Assembly: GCA_026707445.1 (NCBI GenBank)
Contig: JAPOWV010000021.1
Span: 1-64,000, forward strand
Origin: Gammaproteobacteria bacterium
Lineage (GTDB): Bacteria > Pseudomonadota > Gammaproteobacteria > Steroidobacterales > Foliamicaceae
Direction of reading: 5' to 3'
DNA: 64,000 nucleotides
A model generated the notes under the pieces. That model saw nothing but the letters and a program-made list of their open reading frames with translations. It had not been told where the DNA came from and ran no database searches. Below, one piece after another: positions 41,296 through 50,772 of the stretch (positions are counted from its first letter, which is position 1; every line of letters starts with the position of its first letter). Position numbers and translations under genes: made by a program.

Positions 41296-42069
41296 ATGTA
41301 TACGGACGTGATAACGCCGAACACGGCCGTTCCGATGGCGGAGCGGCCGCGACTGGGTTTCCTGTATCCACGCGGCGGAAGCGCCTTCGAGTACTACCAC
41401 TTCGCGGAATATTTCAACCACAACCTGTTGTGCTACCTGATCGGCGGCATGCATGCGTACGGAGGCGACAAGACCCACTATCCCGATCCCCTCTACGCGA
41501 TCGGATCGATCGAGAATCTGAGTTACCCGACGCGTTCGATGAAGCCCCTGCGCGTTCATGCAGCGATCTGGGCCACAACCAGCGCCAGCTTTATCGGCGG
41601 GATGCAGTGGTCGAAAGACCAGGCTGCAGGGCTTGCCGAGATCCTGGGCGCTCCGGTCAGCAGCACCGCGCTGGCCTATGCCGCGGCCATCCGGGCCCTG
41701 GGCATACGCCGTGTGGCGGTTCTGGCCAGCTATCCGACGGAAGTCACCGAAGCCTTTCGCGGTTTTCTGAGCGAAGCCGGGATCGCGGTGGGCGGCGCCA
41801 TTCACCTGAACACGGAAAGAGGAGAGGACGCGTTCGACCTTGGGCCGGACCTGCTGATTGAAAAGGCGCTGTCGATGGACTGCTCCGGCGCCGAGGCCCT
41901 GCTGATACCGGATACGGCCATGGCGGCCTTCGAGGTCATGCGCCGGCTGGAGGCCGAGCTCGATCTGCCCGTACTCACGGCCAATCAGGTCACAATATGG
42001 GAAGCGATCAGGCTGGCCGGGGCCCGCGTGCGGACCGCCGACTACGGCCGGCTGTTCGCGCTGACCTGA
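41296..42069 (+). CDS. Asp/Glu racemase-fold protein lacking both catalytic cysteines
   Basis: A 257-residue protein of the maleate isomerase/arylmalonate decarboxylase/Asp-Glu racemase superfamily. Family enzymes use Cys in a CTS motif and Cys in a second SCxx motif; here the sequence reads TTSAS (Thr94) and IPDTAM (Asp206) instead. The second paralogue in this window (54570) keeps both cysteines. The C-terminus matches the fold (LDLPVLTANQVTIWEAIRLAGA). It may have a new chemistry, a binding role, or be inactive. It lies in the middle of the operon, 18 bp after the flavin-reductase fusion. Confidence 0.8.
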   Translation: MYTDVITPNTAVPMAERPRLGFLYPRGGSAFEYYHFAEYFNHNLLCYLIGGMHAYGGDKTHYPDPLYAIGSIENLSYPTRSMKPLRVHAAIWATTSASFIGGMQWSKDQAAGLAEILGAPVSSTALAYAAAIRALGIRRVAVLASYPTEVTEAFRGFLSEAGIAVGGAIHLNTERGEDAFDLGPDLLIEKALSMDCSGAEALLIPDTAMAAFEVMRRLEAELDLPVLTANQVTIWEAIRLAGARVRTADYGRLFALT

Positions 42070-42101
42070 GTGCTTTCAAGACACATGAAAGAGGGACCCG
42101 A

Positions 42102-43196
42102 TTGGCCAGTCTGACGCTGAAGAACGTCTGCAAGTCCTATGATGATGTTGAAGTCATTCGGGACGTTACCGTGTCGGTGCCCAGGGGCACGTTTCTGGTG
42201 CTTGTCGGACCGTCCGGTTGCGGCAAGTCGACCCTGCTGCGGATGATTGCCGGGCTGGAACCGGTAACCGGCGGCGAAATCAGCATCAATGACCGGGTCG
42301 TCAACGATGTTCCGCCCAAGGAGCGGGACGTCGCGATGGTATTCCAGTCGTACGCGCTGTACCCGCACCTCAGCGTGGCGGAAAACATGGCCTTCTCGCT
42401 CAGGATGCGGCGGGCCGGCCAGCAGGAGATCGACGAGAAGGTGGGGCGGGCCGCCGAACTGCTCGGCCTTTCCGATTACCTCGACCGGTTGCCGCGGCAA
42501 TTGTCCGGAGGGCAGTGCCAACGGGTGGCCATGGGCCGGGCGATCGTGCGCAATCCGGCGATTTTCCTGTTCGACGAGCCGCTTTCCAATCTGGATGCCA
42601 AGTTGCGCGGTCAGATGAGGATGGAATTGCGCGAGCTGCACCGCGAGATCGGCAACACGACGGTTTATGTAACGCATGATCAACTGGAAGCCATGACCAT
42701 GGCCGACCGGATCCTGGTGCTCAACGAAGGCCGCACGGAGCAGATCGGGGAGCCGATGGAACTCTATAACCGGCCCGCCAACCTGTTCGTCGCCCAATTC
42801 ATCGGCACGCAGGGAATGAATATTTTCGAAGGCCGAATCGACGGTAACTGCTTCGTGTCCGGCGCCAGCGGCAGGATCCCGCTACCGGCCTGGGCCGGGC
42901 GGCACAGTGGCCGGGAGGTCGCGCTGGGTATCCGGCCGAAGCATTTCGAGTTCGTCGACGATGGCGGCGAAGGGATCGGCGCCACGGTGGCGGGCGCCGA
43001 AATCACCGGGGCCGAGGTCTTCCTGGACCTGCGGTTCGGGGGGCAAGCGTTCAACGCGAGCTATCGGGACCCACTGCCCGGGACTGCCGGATCGTCAATG
43101 TCGCGAAGCTCCGCAAGGTTCAGGCGCGGCGATCGGATCCATGTGGCGCCCCGGCGGATCCACCTGTTCGACGCCGCCACCGGCAACAGGATCTAG
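42102..43196 (+). CDS. ABC transporter ATP-binding protein (MalK/UgpC-type)
   Basis: A 364-residue CUT1 ATPase. Walker A GPSGCGKST, Q-loop MVFQSYALYPH, signature LSGGQCQR, Walker B IFLFDEP, D-loop SNLDAKLR and H-loop VTHDQ are intact. The C-terminal regulatory beta domain (about 240-364, from MNIFEGRIDG) is present. TTG 42102 is taken as start because a GAAAGAGGG site precedes it; the reading frame extends upstream across the racemase gene without a better start. It should power the two permeases at 35725-37501. Confidence 0.93.
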   Translation: MASLTLKNVCKSYDDVEVIRDVTVSVPRGTFLVLVGPSGCGKSTLLRMIAGLEPVTGGEISINDRVVNDVPPKERDVAMVFQSYALYPHLSVAENMAFSLRMRRAGQQEIDEKVGRAAELLGLSDYLDRLPRQLSGGQCQRVAMGRAIVRNPAIFLFDEPLSNLDAKLRGQMRMELRELHREIGNTTVYVTHDQLEAMTMADRILVLNEGRTEQIGEPMELYNRPANLFVAQFIGTQGMNIFEGRIDGNCFVSGASGRIPLPAWAGRHSGREVALGIRPKHFEFVDDGGEGIGATVAGAEITGAEVFLDLRFGGQAFNASYRDPLPGTAGSSMSRSSARFRRGDRIHVAPRRIHLFDAATGNRI

Positions 43197-43227
43197 CCAC
43201 GAGACTGGTGTTTGGAGGAAGCGCAAC

Positions 43228-43557
43228 ATGCAGCGAATGGGATGGATCATCCGGATACAGCCGGAGAAAATCGCCGAGTACAAGGCGCTTCACGCCAACG
43301 CCTGGCCCGGGGTGCTGGAGAGGATCCGTCAATGCAACATCCGAAACTACAGCATCTTCCTGCGCGAACCGGAAAACCTGCTGTTCGGGTATTTCGAGTA
43401 TTACGGGGACGATTTCGAGGCGGACATGGCCAGAATGGACCGCGACGAGGAAACCCGGCGCTGGTGGAAACTCACCGATCCCTGCCAGGAAGGTCTGGAA
43501 ACCCGCGCGGAAGGCGAGTGGTGGGCGGCCATGGAGGAGGTATTTCACTGTGATTGA
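43228..43557 (+). CDS. L-rhamnose mutarotase-like protein (RhaM family)
   Basis: A 109-residue protein of the RhaM/FucU-like mutarotase family (DUF718). It starts at ATG 43228 with TTGGAGGAA upstream and reads MQRMGWIIRIQPEKIAEYKALHANAWPGVLERI, RNYSIFLREPENLLFGYFEYYG and WKLTDPCQEGL, matching the ring of catalytic residues in this family. It interconverts alpha and beta anomers of L-rhamnose (or L-fucose). This supports a deoxysugar as one operon substrate. The following gene starts within its stop codon. Confidence 0.88.
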   Translation: MQRMGWIIRIQPEKIAEYKALHANAWPGVLERIRQCNIRNYSIFLREPENLLFGYFEYYGDDFEADMARMDRDEETRRWWKLTDPCQEGLETRAEGEWWAAMEEVFHCD

Positions 43558-44711
43558 GGCCGCGTCCCTGGCGCTGGCAGACCGACGGATTGCCTGACGT
43601 GCTCGCGGACTTGCTCAAGCAGGACGACGCCTCCGCTTCGGAGGGATTCGATTTCTATTCCGACAACGCTGCCGGAGTCCACCCGCGGATCCTGGAGGCC
43701 CTGGTCGCCTGTAACAGGGGCTTCGTGCCGCCGTACGGAATGGAACGATTTACGCGGCGCATCGATTCCGCGTTCTCCGAAGTATTCGAACGCGAGTGTT
43801 TCGTGTTCCCGGTACCGACCGGTACCGCGGCGAACGGACTCGCCCTGGGAGCGTTGGCGCCGCCGCACGGATTGATCTTCGCGCACCGCAATGCGCACAT
43901 CGTCACAACGGAATGCGGCGCCCCGGAGTTCTTCACACTGGGGGCCCGGCTGGCGTTGCTTGAGAGCCCGCACAACAAGCTGGCGGCATCCACGTTCGAG
44001 TCCGCCCTGCATGGCCACGCCCGGCGCACCGTGCATCAGCTCCTGCCGGCGGTGGTCAGCCTCACGCAGGCCACGGAACGCGGCACCGTATATGCGCTTG
44101 AGGAAATCGCGGCGATCAGCAGCCTGGCGCATGCGGCCGGATTGAAGGTCCAGATGGATGGCGCGCGGTTCGCCAACGCGATGGTGAGCCTGGATGCCAC
44201 GCCGGCGGAGATGTCCTGGAAAGCGGGTGTGGATGCGGTGTCGTTCGGGGCGACCAAGAACGGCACGATGAACGCGGACGCGGTCGTGCTGTTCGACGAG
44301 GGACTGGCGGAGAAGGCGCGGTTCATACACAAGCGCGCCGGCTTCCTGCACTCGAAGATGCGCTTCATGTCGGCACAGTTGCTGGCCTACCTGGAAGACG
44401 GCTTGTGGATCGCCAATGCGCGGGCCGCGAACGCCAACGCGGAGCGGCTGGCAGCGGCCCTGGCTTCGGTAAAGGGCGTGGAACTGAACGATCCGGTACA
44501 GGCGAACGAGCTTTTTCCCCGCCTGCCCGCACGTTTCCGGCGCCGATTGAAGTCCGAAGGCGTTCACTTGCGCGATTGGCCCGACGCTACGGGTAATCTG
44601 TTCCGCATCGTGACGTCCTATTGCGACGGAGAATCCAGAATCGGCGCGTTCGAGAAGGTTTGCCGGGAATTCGGCGGTGGCGAAGCGAACGCAACCCGTA
44701 GCGGCGAATGA
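43554..44711 (+). CDS. Low-specificity L-threonine aldolase-like PLP enzyme
   Basis: A PLP-dependent beta-eliminating lyase family protein of about 385 residues. Seen: DNAAGVHPRILEALV, GTAANGLALGAL, the PLP-binding VSFGATKNGTMNADAVV (Lys235) and FIHKRAGFLHSKMRF. Family knowledge: threonine aldolases cleave beta-hydroxy amino acids to glycine and an aldehyde. Start TTG 43554 overlaps the RhaM stop; other starts downstream are possible. It overlaps the following aminotransferase by ATGA. A beta-hydroxy amino acid intermediate in a sugar operon is unusual. Confidence 0.87.
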   Translation: MRPRPWRWQTDGLPDVLADLLKQDDASASEGFDFYSDNAAGVHPRILEALVACNRGFVPPYGMERFTRRIDSAFSEVFERECFVFPVPTGTAANGLALGALAPPHGLIFAHRNAHIVTTECGAPEFFTLGARLALLESPHNKLAASTFESALHGHARRTVHQLLPAVVSLTQATERGTVYALEEIAAISSLAHAAGLKVQMDGARFANAMVSLDATPAEMSWKAGVDAVSFGATKNGTMNADAVVLFDEGLAEKARFIHKRAGFLHSKMRFMSAQLLAYLEDGLWIANARAANANAERLAAALASVKGVELNDPVQANELFPRLPARFRRRLKSEGVHLRDWPDATGNLFRIVTSYCDGESRIGAFEKVCREFGGGEANATRSGE

Positions 44712-45928
44712 TGGCGCGCGCGGCTTCAGCAACGTTTCGACGCTCGGCGAGGGCAGGCTCGCTTGAGCTTTCGGAAATCGTGCGCATTTCCGAGAAGGCC
44801 AGGGCCATGAGGGCCGCGGGCGAGGACGTGCTCAGTTTCGGCACCGGAGAGCCCGATTTTCCGACGCCGCCGCATGTAATCGAGCAGACCTGCGCCGCCA
44901 TGAGGCAGGGCGCTATCCGCTATCCGCCCACACAGGGGCTGCCTGAACTGCGTCAGGCCATCTGCGACGATGCCGGGGCGCAAACCGGATTCTCGGCGGA
45001 CCCGGCGGAAGTGATCGTCTCCACCGGTGCAAAACAGGTCCTGTTCAATGCGTTTCTGGCAACGCTGGATCCGGGCGACGAGGTCATCCTGCCGGCTCCG
45101 TACTGGACAAACTACGCGGACATTGTCGGGTTGGTGGGCGGGAAAGCGGTGCGGGTGGATTGCGGCGCGGAACTGACGCTAACGCCGGGACGCCTGCGCA
45201 GCGCCATTACGCCGAAGACGAGGTGGCTGGTGCTGAACTCGCCGGGCAACCCGTCGGGCAAGGTGTACTCGCGCGCCGAACTCGAGGCCCTCGCGGAAGT
45301 CCTGCGGGAATTTGCGCAGGTTTGGGTGATGGCCGACGAGATCTACCAGCATATTTCCTACGAGCCTTTCTGTTCGTTCCGCGTGGCGGCGCCCGACCTT
45401 TCGGACCGCACGCTGATCGTCAACGGCGTATCGAAATCCTACGCCATGATCGGGTGGCGCATCGGATGGGGAATCGGGCCTGTGGAGCTGATCCGCGCGA
45501 TGGTGGCAGTGCAGGGCCAGTCGACTTCTCCCGCATCCGTCGTGTCCCAGATCGCGGCCTGCGCGGCGCTCTCCGGCCCGCAGGAGTTGCTCGGGGAGCG
45601 TTGTGAATCCTTTCGCCGCCGCCGGGACCTGGTGGTGAGCGCGATCAACGCCATTGAAGCGGTGTCGTGCCGCGTGCCGGGCGGCGCTTTTTACATATTT
45701 CCGGATTGCCGGGCGACCTACGGGCTGAGTGCTCCGGACGGGACGACCATTGCCGACGACTCGGACTACTGCGGTTACATACTCGATTCCGCCAGGGTAG
45801 CCATCGTCCCCAGCCGCACCTTCGGGCTGGGAGGTCACTTCCGCCTGTCCTACGCCTACGCGGAGGAAGACCTCGTGGAAGGCTGCCGCCGTATCGAGGC
45901 GGCGACGGCCGCGCTTGCGCCGTGTTAA
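44708..45928 (+). CDS. Class I/II aminotransferase
   Basis: A 406-residue fold-type I aminotransferase related to aspartate aminotransferase. Seen: LSFGTGEPDFPTPPHVIE, NSPGNPSGKVYS, VMADEIYQHISYE and the PLP lysine in VNGVSKSYAMIGWRIGWG; final Arg-containing motif GHFRLSYAYAEEDL. The start overlaps the aldolase gene. It is the last gene of the co-directional block. It is paralogous to the aminotransferase at 55319. A substrate cannot be assigned. Confidence 0.9.
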   Translation: MMARAASATFRRSARAGSLELSEIVRISEKARAMRAAGEDVLSFGTGEPDFPTPPHVIEQTCAAMRQGAIRYPPTQGLPELRQAICDDAGAQTGFSADPAEVIVSTGAKQVLFNAFLATLDPGDEVILPAPYWTNYADIVGLVGGKAVRVDCGAELTLTPGRLRSAITPKTRWLVLNSPGNPSGKVYSRAELEALAEVLREFAQVWVMADEIYQHISYEPFCSFRVAAPDLSDRTLIVNGVSKSYAMIGWRIGWGIGPVELIRAMVAVQGQSTSPASVVSQIAACAALSGPQELLGERCESFRRRRDLVVSAINAIEAVSCRVPGGAFYIFPDCRATYGLSAPDGTTIADDSDYCGYILDSARVAIVPSRTFGLGGHFRLSYAYAEEDLVEGCRRIEAATAALAPC

Positions 45929-45939
45929 CAGGCCCCGGG

Positions 45940-47232
45940 CTACCCCAGCTCCGCCACCGTCTGCAGTTTTCTCATCGCCTCTTCGGGTTCAATGCGGCTG
46001 TTGAGCAGGTCAACCGTTACATCGTGCATGGTCTGACCGACCGCCGCCGGCATGGCGTTTTCGATAAACGTCTGAAACCATTCCGATTGGCTGACTTCGT
46101 TTGCAGCGGCCCGCAACATCGGATCGGTGACACTGCTTCCCGCGGCCACATGCACCGGAATGTTCAGTCCGAGTTCGGCAAGCCTCCGCTGGTTGGACCG
46201 GTTCGTGAGAAACCTCAGGAATTCAAGGGCTGCATCGGACGACCCCGTGGTGAGCGCCCAGCCGCCTACCGCACCGTAGATGTCCGTTCTGCTGCCGGGC
46301 GTGCCGGGTACTACAGGCATGGAAAAGAAACCGATCGTCCCGGTTGCAAGACCAATGCCGTCGGAGGCGTTCTTTTGCTGTTCGCTCGGTGTGGTGGCGC
46401 TGTAGGCCATAACCATTGCGGCCTTCCCGTCCCCGAACAGGCCGGTCGCCTTGGGATACTTGGAGGCCGCGAATCCCTGCTGAAAGGAATCCGCCTCCGC
46501 CAGCTGCCTGACCATTCGCGCGGCCTCGATCATGCAGGGCATCAGAAAACCCTGGCCCCGGCCCTGCATTGCGTGCCGAAACGCCTCTTTCCCGCATACG
46601 CGCGTGGCGGCCAGTCCGAAATACGACCCCACGGTCCAGGGGTCCGCCGGACCCGCCGCGATCGGTGTCACGCCGAACGCCCGCAGGGCGGCAACCGCCT
46701 GGAGAAAATCGCCCCAGGTTTCCACCGAACCGGCGTCGATTCCGGCTTGCCGGAACAGGTCCTTGTTGTAATAGAAGTCCACCTTGGTGATGTGGTGCGG
46801 CACGCCGATGATGGCGCCGTCGTAGGTGAAGTTGTCCAGCGCGGCGGGCACGAAGCTGTCGGACCAACCGTCGCGCAGCATCTCGGCGCTCAAGTCGCGC
46901 ACCGCCCCGATATCGTAGAGCTGCCGCAGGAGGCCGGCGCCCTGAGTGAACAGGATGTCCGGCTTGGTGGGCGATGCGATCAGGGTCGGCAGCCGCTGGC
47001 TCATCCGGGCGAGATAACGGTATTTGACCTCCACGCCCGGATTGCTGGCCTCGAAATCAGCGATGACCTCATCGTAGAAGGCGATGATCCTGGGGTTTCG
47101 CTCGGCGAACACCCAGTGGACCGTGGTGGCGCCATCCGCATTCGGCGAACGCTTGTCGAGGTTGAGGCTCGACCATCCCGCAACCGCGACCAGGGCGCAG
47201 AAAACGATGGCGATCCAGGGTTTACGGATCAA
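45940..47232 (-). CDS. Extracellular solute-binding protein of sugar ABC transporter
   Basis: A 430-residue binding protein of the CUT1 family (UgpB/MalE-type) with an N-terminal signal (WIAIVFCALVAVAGW). Seen: VHWVFAERNPRIIAFYDEVIADFEASNPGVEVKYRYL, ILFTQGAGLLRQLYDIGAVRDLSAEM, GVPHHITKVDFYYNKDLF, GDGKAAMVMAYSA, and RSNQRRLAELGLNIPVHV. It is encoded convergently at the end of the operon carrying its transporter partners. It would capture an oligosaccharide or sugar derivative in the periplasm. Confidence 0.9.
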   Translation of the reverse strand: MIRKPWIAIVFCALVAVAGWSSLNLDKRSPNADGATTVHWVFAERNPRIIAFYDEVIADFEASNPGVEVKYRYLARMSQRLPTLIASPTKPDILFTQGAGLLRQLYDIGAVRDLSAEMLRDGWSDSFVPAALDNFTYDGAIIGVPHHITKVDFYYNKDLFRQAGIDAGSVETWGDFLQAVAALRAFGVTPIAAGPADPWTVGSYFGLAATRVCGKEAFRHAMQGRGQGFLMPCMIEAARMVRQLAEADSFQQGFAASKYPKATGLFGDGKAAMVMAYSATTPSEQQKNASDGIGLATGTIGFFSMPVVPGTPGSRTDIYGAVGGWALTTGSSDAALEFLRFLTNRSNQRRLAELGLNIPVHVAAGSSVTDPMLRAAANEVSQSEWFQTFIENAMPAAVGQTMHDVTVDLLNSRIEPEEAMRKLQTVAELG

Positions 47233-47327
47233 GCCGGCAGTCCTGCGGCCTGCGCCGCGTTACCGCCGCGGAAGTTTCCGGACTTCATATCCGTCATGGT
47301 AGCAGTGTCCAGTAAAGTAGCTCGCTC

Positions 47328-48464
47328 ATGACAAGACGAGCGCACCATGGCGGGGTCGCGACAGGTCAGCGGCCCTGGGGCGGAGAGCGGGAACCGACGA
47401 TCAACGGAACAGGATCCGACGCTGTCGTTGACGGGGGCCGGGTGGCGCTGTTCGAAATTGGAGACCGACACGGAATTCGGGCCGCGATTACCAACTTCGG
47501 TGGCCGGGTTGTGGCATTGATGGCGCCTGATTGGCAAGGCGCCATTGCGGACGTTGTCCTTGGTTATGGAACTCTGAAGGGGTACCTGGCCAATCCGGAG
47601 CACTACCTGGGCGCCCTGATCGGGCGATACGCAAACCGCATAGAGAATTCGCGGTTCGAACTCAAGGGCGTCAGCTACGAGCTGGATCCGAACGAAGGCC
47701 GTCATTGCCTGCATGGAGGCAGCCCCGGCTTTCATGGCCGGGTCTGGAATATTGTGAATCACGACAAACACAGTCTTGTTCTGTCCCGCGTGTCGGCGGA
47801 CGGGGAGGGCGGTTTCCCGGGGACCCTGGAGGTTCAGGCAAAGTATGCGATCGAAGACGAGACTGCACTGGTGATCGAACTGACCGCGGTCTCGGACAAG
47901 ACCACAGTTGTCAACCTGAGCAGCCACATGTACTTCAATCTGGCCGGCGTGCACGCAGGGCCGATCAACGATCACCGACTTGAATTGCGCGCCAGCCGTT
48001 TCACCCCGGTTGACGAGCAACTGATTCCTACCGGCGAATTCCGCAGCGTTCGGAGCACGCCCATGGACTTTCGCAGTGCGCGGCGTATCGGAGAGGCTAT
48101 GTTTCAGGACGACGAGCAACTGAGGTTCGGATCGGGCTTCGACCACAATTTCGCCGTGGATTCGCATGATGCGGGCACGCTCAACGCAGTGGCGATGGTT
48201 ACGGAACCCAAGACAGGCAGGACAATGCAACTGTTTTCTAACCAGCCGGGGGTGCATTTCTACACCGGCAATCACCTGGATGACGCGGGAACAGGCAAGC
48301 AAGGCATTGCAATCGAACGGCACCACGGTTTCTGTCTGGAAGCGCAGAACTTTCCCGCGGCGCCGAACCGCGCGGGTTTTCCGAACTGTGTCCTGGAACC
48401 CGGCGAGCCCTATCGTTCGGAAATCGTCTACCGGTTCGGCGTTGCCGGCGGGCGCCGGCCATGA
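47328..48464 (+). CDS. Aldose 1-epimerase (galactose mutarotase family)
   Basis: A 378-residue GalM-family mutarotase. Catalytic His200 is in SSHMYFNLAG and catalytic Glu338 in HHGFCLEAQNFPAAPN; substrate-binding motifs GRYANRIENSRF and GRHCLHGGSPGFHGRVW are intact. It has a 30-residue N-terminal extension without obvious signal. It interconverts the anomers of xylose, glucose or galactose released by the adjoining GH3 enzyme, whose start overlaps its stop by ATGA. It is divergent from the solute-binding protein gene. Confidence 0.93.
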   Translation: MTRRAHHGGVATGQRPWGGEREPTINGTGSDAVVDGGRVALFEIGDRHGIRAAITNFGGRVVALMAPDWQGAIADVVLGYGTLKGYLANPEHYLGALIGRYANRIENSRFELKGVSYELDPNEGRHCLHGGSPGFHGRVWNIVNHDKHSLVLSRVSADGEGGFPGTLEVQAKYAIEDETALVIELTAVSDKTTVVNLSSHMYFNLAGVHAGPINDHRLELRASRFTPVDEQLIPTGEFRSVRSTPMDFRSARRIGEAMFQDDEQLRFGSGFDHNFAVDSHDAGTLNAVAMVTEPKTGRTMQLFSNQPGVHFYTGNHLDDAGTGKQGIAIERHHGFCLEAQNFPAAPNRAGFPNCVLEPGEPYRSEIVYRFGVAGGRRP

Positions 48465-50707
48465 GCGGCCGGGACCGAACACCACCGTCGACAGCCGAAT
48501 CGGCTCGGTGTGCCGAATTGCTGGCACGCATGACCCTTGCGGAGAAGATCGCCCAGTTGTGCGCGGTTTGGGTAACGGACCTTCTTGAGGACGGAAGGTT
48601 TTCGGAAGAAAAAGCCGGCCAGCACCTTGCCGAAGGCATCGGACATGTTTCGCGCGTGGCCGGAGTCAGCGGACTGCCGGTTGGTGAGGCCGCCGCCGTC
48701 GCCGATGCGATACAGGACTATCTGCGGCACAACACGCGGCTGGGTGTGCCGGCAATTCTTCACGAAGAGTGCCTGTGCGGCTTTCAGGCACGGGGAACCA
48801 CGTCCTTCCCCCAGGCCATAGGCTTGGCAAGCGCCTGGAATCCGGACCTGGTGGAGCGAATCGGCGCGGTCATCCGCAAGGAAATGCGGGCCGTGGGAAC
48901 GCACCAGGCTCTCGGACCGGTGCTCGACCTGGTACGCGACCCGCGATGGGGCCGCTGCGAAGAGACTTTCGGCGAGGACCCGTATCTGGCCGCTTGCATG
49001 GGACTGGCTGCCGTTCGGGGCTTGCAGGGCGACGACCTGCGCACCGGCATCGGCGCCACGCTGAAGCATTTCGTGGCCCATGGCTCGTCGGAGGGCGGCC
49101 GCAACGAGGCGCCCGTGTCCGCCGGGCCCCGCGAGCTGCGGGACTGTTTCATGGTTCCCTTCGAAAGGGTCGTGAAGGAAACGGAAGTGCTTTCGGTGAT
49201 GAATGCCTACCACGACATCGACGGCATCCCCTGCGCGGGTTCCGCAGAGCTTCTGACGTCGATACTGCGTGAGGAGTGGGGATTCGGCGGAATCGTCGTT
49301 TCGGACTACGAGGCCGTGGACCAGCTGCGGCGCATGCATTTCACGGCCGCGGACAAGGCCGAGGCGGCGCGCCAGGCGCTCGAGGCCGGAATCGATGTGG
49401 AGCTGCCCGCGGCCGACTGTTTCGGGGAACCGCTTGCATCGGCGGTAAAGTCGGGCCGGGTAAGCGTGGAATTGATCGATCGCGCCGCAATGCGCGTGCT
49501 TGCCGCGAAGGAACGGCTGGGCTTGCTGGATGCTGCCCCCTCCCGGCAACCGTCAGTGGACCTGTCGGTCATCGACAGCGCAAGCCATCGCTCGCTGTCC
49601 GGGCGGGCAGCCGGCGAATCCCTGGTCTTGCTGAAGAATGATGGAGTGCTGCCATTGGGCGGGAAGCTGGCCTCGCTGGCCGTTATCGGACCGAATGCCC
49701 ACAGCGTGCGCAATCTGCTGGGCGACTACGCCTTCGAAGCGGCCTATGGCGTTCCGGTGGGGCTGTCCGAAGGGACCAGCATTCTCAAGGGTCTCGAGGA
49801 CATTGCCGGACCTGGCGTAAGGCTCAATTTCTCCCCGGGCTGCGACATCGGGGGCGAGGACTCAAGCGGGATAGAGCCGGCCGTTCGCGCCGCAGAGCGC
49901 TCCGATGCGGTCGTTCTGGCCGTGGGCGGGCGTTCGGGAAGCGAACCCGTATTGCGCGGTTATTCGGAGCATGGCGATACCTCCGGGGAAGGGCGGGACC
50001 GCGCGGAGCTGGGCCTTCCCGGCGTGCAGGAGCAACTCGTCCGTGAACTTGCCGCTACCGGTAAACCCATGGTGCTGGTGGTTGTGGACGGCCGTCCGCT
50101 GGCGCTGGGAAATGTCGAAAGGCATGCGTCGGCCATACTCTGGTGCTGGCTGCCCGGGAAGCAGGGGGGAGGGCCGATTGCCCGGGCGCTGTTCGGCGCG
50201 CTCAATCCCGCGGGCCGACTGCCGGTCACTCTGCCTCGCGAAACGGGCCAGGTCCCGGTGCACTACAACCGCCACTCCGCTTCTTCCAAATGGGACTACA
50301 TCTTCGGTTCCAACCGCCCGCTTTATCCCTTCGGGCATGGCCTGAGTTACACGCAGTTCGTTTACGGCGGACTGCGGCTGAGCGCGGAGCGGATCGGCCG
50401 CGACGAAACTCTCGGCATAGCCTTCGAGGTGCGCAACGCCGGAAGGCGCGATGGCGATGAAGTGGCGCAGCTATACGTGCGTGATGAAATCGCCAGCGTC
50501 GTGCGGCCGGTTAAGGAACTGAAGCGATTTGCCCGCTTGCACCTGAAGGCCGGCGAGGAAACCACGATCAAGTTCCGGTTGCCGATGCGGGAGCTGGCCT
50601 TTCACGACCGCTCGCTTAACCGGGTGGTCGAGGCCGGTGCGTACGAGATTCAGGTCGGCGCGTCGAGCGAAGACATTCGCCTCAAGGAAAGGTTCAGCGT
50701 CGTCTGA
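48461..50707 (+). CDS. GH3 beta-glucosidase/beta-xylosidase
   Basis: A 748-residue GH3 enzyme without a signal peptide. The nucleophile is Asp282 in GGIVVSDYEAVDQL. The N-terminal barrel has GPVLDLVRDPRWGRCEETFGEDPYL, LKHFVAHG and PAILHEECLCGF; the second domain has LVLLKNDGVLPL and the FnIII-like C-terminal domain has PLYPFGHGLSYTQF and ELKRFARLHLKAGE. ECLCGF and similar motifs fit the xylosidase/glucosidase group. It probably trims imported beta-linked disaccharides in the cytoplasm; together with the epimerase, xylose isomerase and xylulokinase a xylosidase role is favoured (inference). Confidence 0.9.
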   Translation: MSGRDRTPPSTAESARCAELLARMTLAEKIAQLCAVWVTDLLEDGRFSEEKAGQHLAEGIGHVSRVAGVSGLPVGEAAAVADAIQDYLRHNTRLGVPAILHEECLCGFQARGTTSFPQAIGLASAWNPDLVERIGAVIRKEMRAVGTHQALGPVLDLVRDPRWGRCEETFGEDPYLAACMGLAAVRGLQGDDLRTGIGATLKHFVAHGSSEGGRNEAPVSAGPRELRDCFMVPFERVVKETEVLSVMNAYHDIDGIPCAGSAELLTSILREEWGFGGIVVSDYEAVDQLRRMHFTAADKAEAARQALEAGIDVELPAADCFGEPLASAVKSGRVSVELIDRAAMRVLAAKERLGLLDAAPSRQPSVDLSVIDSASHRSLSGRAAGESLVLLKNDGVLPLGGKLASLAVIGPNAHSVRNLLGDYAFEAAYGVPVGLSEGTSILKGLEDIAGPGVRLNFSPGCDIGGEDSSGIEPAVRAAERSDAVVLAVGGRSGSEPVLRGYSEHGDTSGEGRDRAELGLPGVQEQLVRELAATGKPMVLVVVDGRPLALGNVERHASAILWCWLPGKQGGGPIARALFGALNPAGRLPVTLPRETGQVPVHYNRHSASSKWDYIFGSNRPLYPFGHGLSYTQFVYGGLRLSAERIGRDETLGIAFEVRNAGRRDGDEVAQLYVRDEIASVVRPVKELKRFARLHLKAGEETTIKFRLPMRELAFHDRSLNRVVEAGAYEIQVGASSEDIRLKERFSVV

Positions 50708-50772
50708 GAGGGTATCGGCGCGGGCTCCCTGCGCCGCATAGCGTTAACACGCCCTGGTCTTGGTTGGATTTG

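Noticed and set aside
39091..41805. A 904-residue minus-strand open frame
   Set aside because: Antisense to four well-supported genes of the operon; no recognisable fold.
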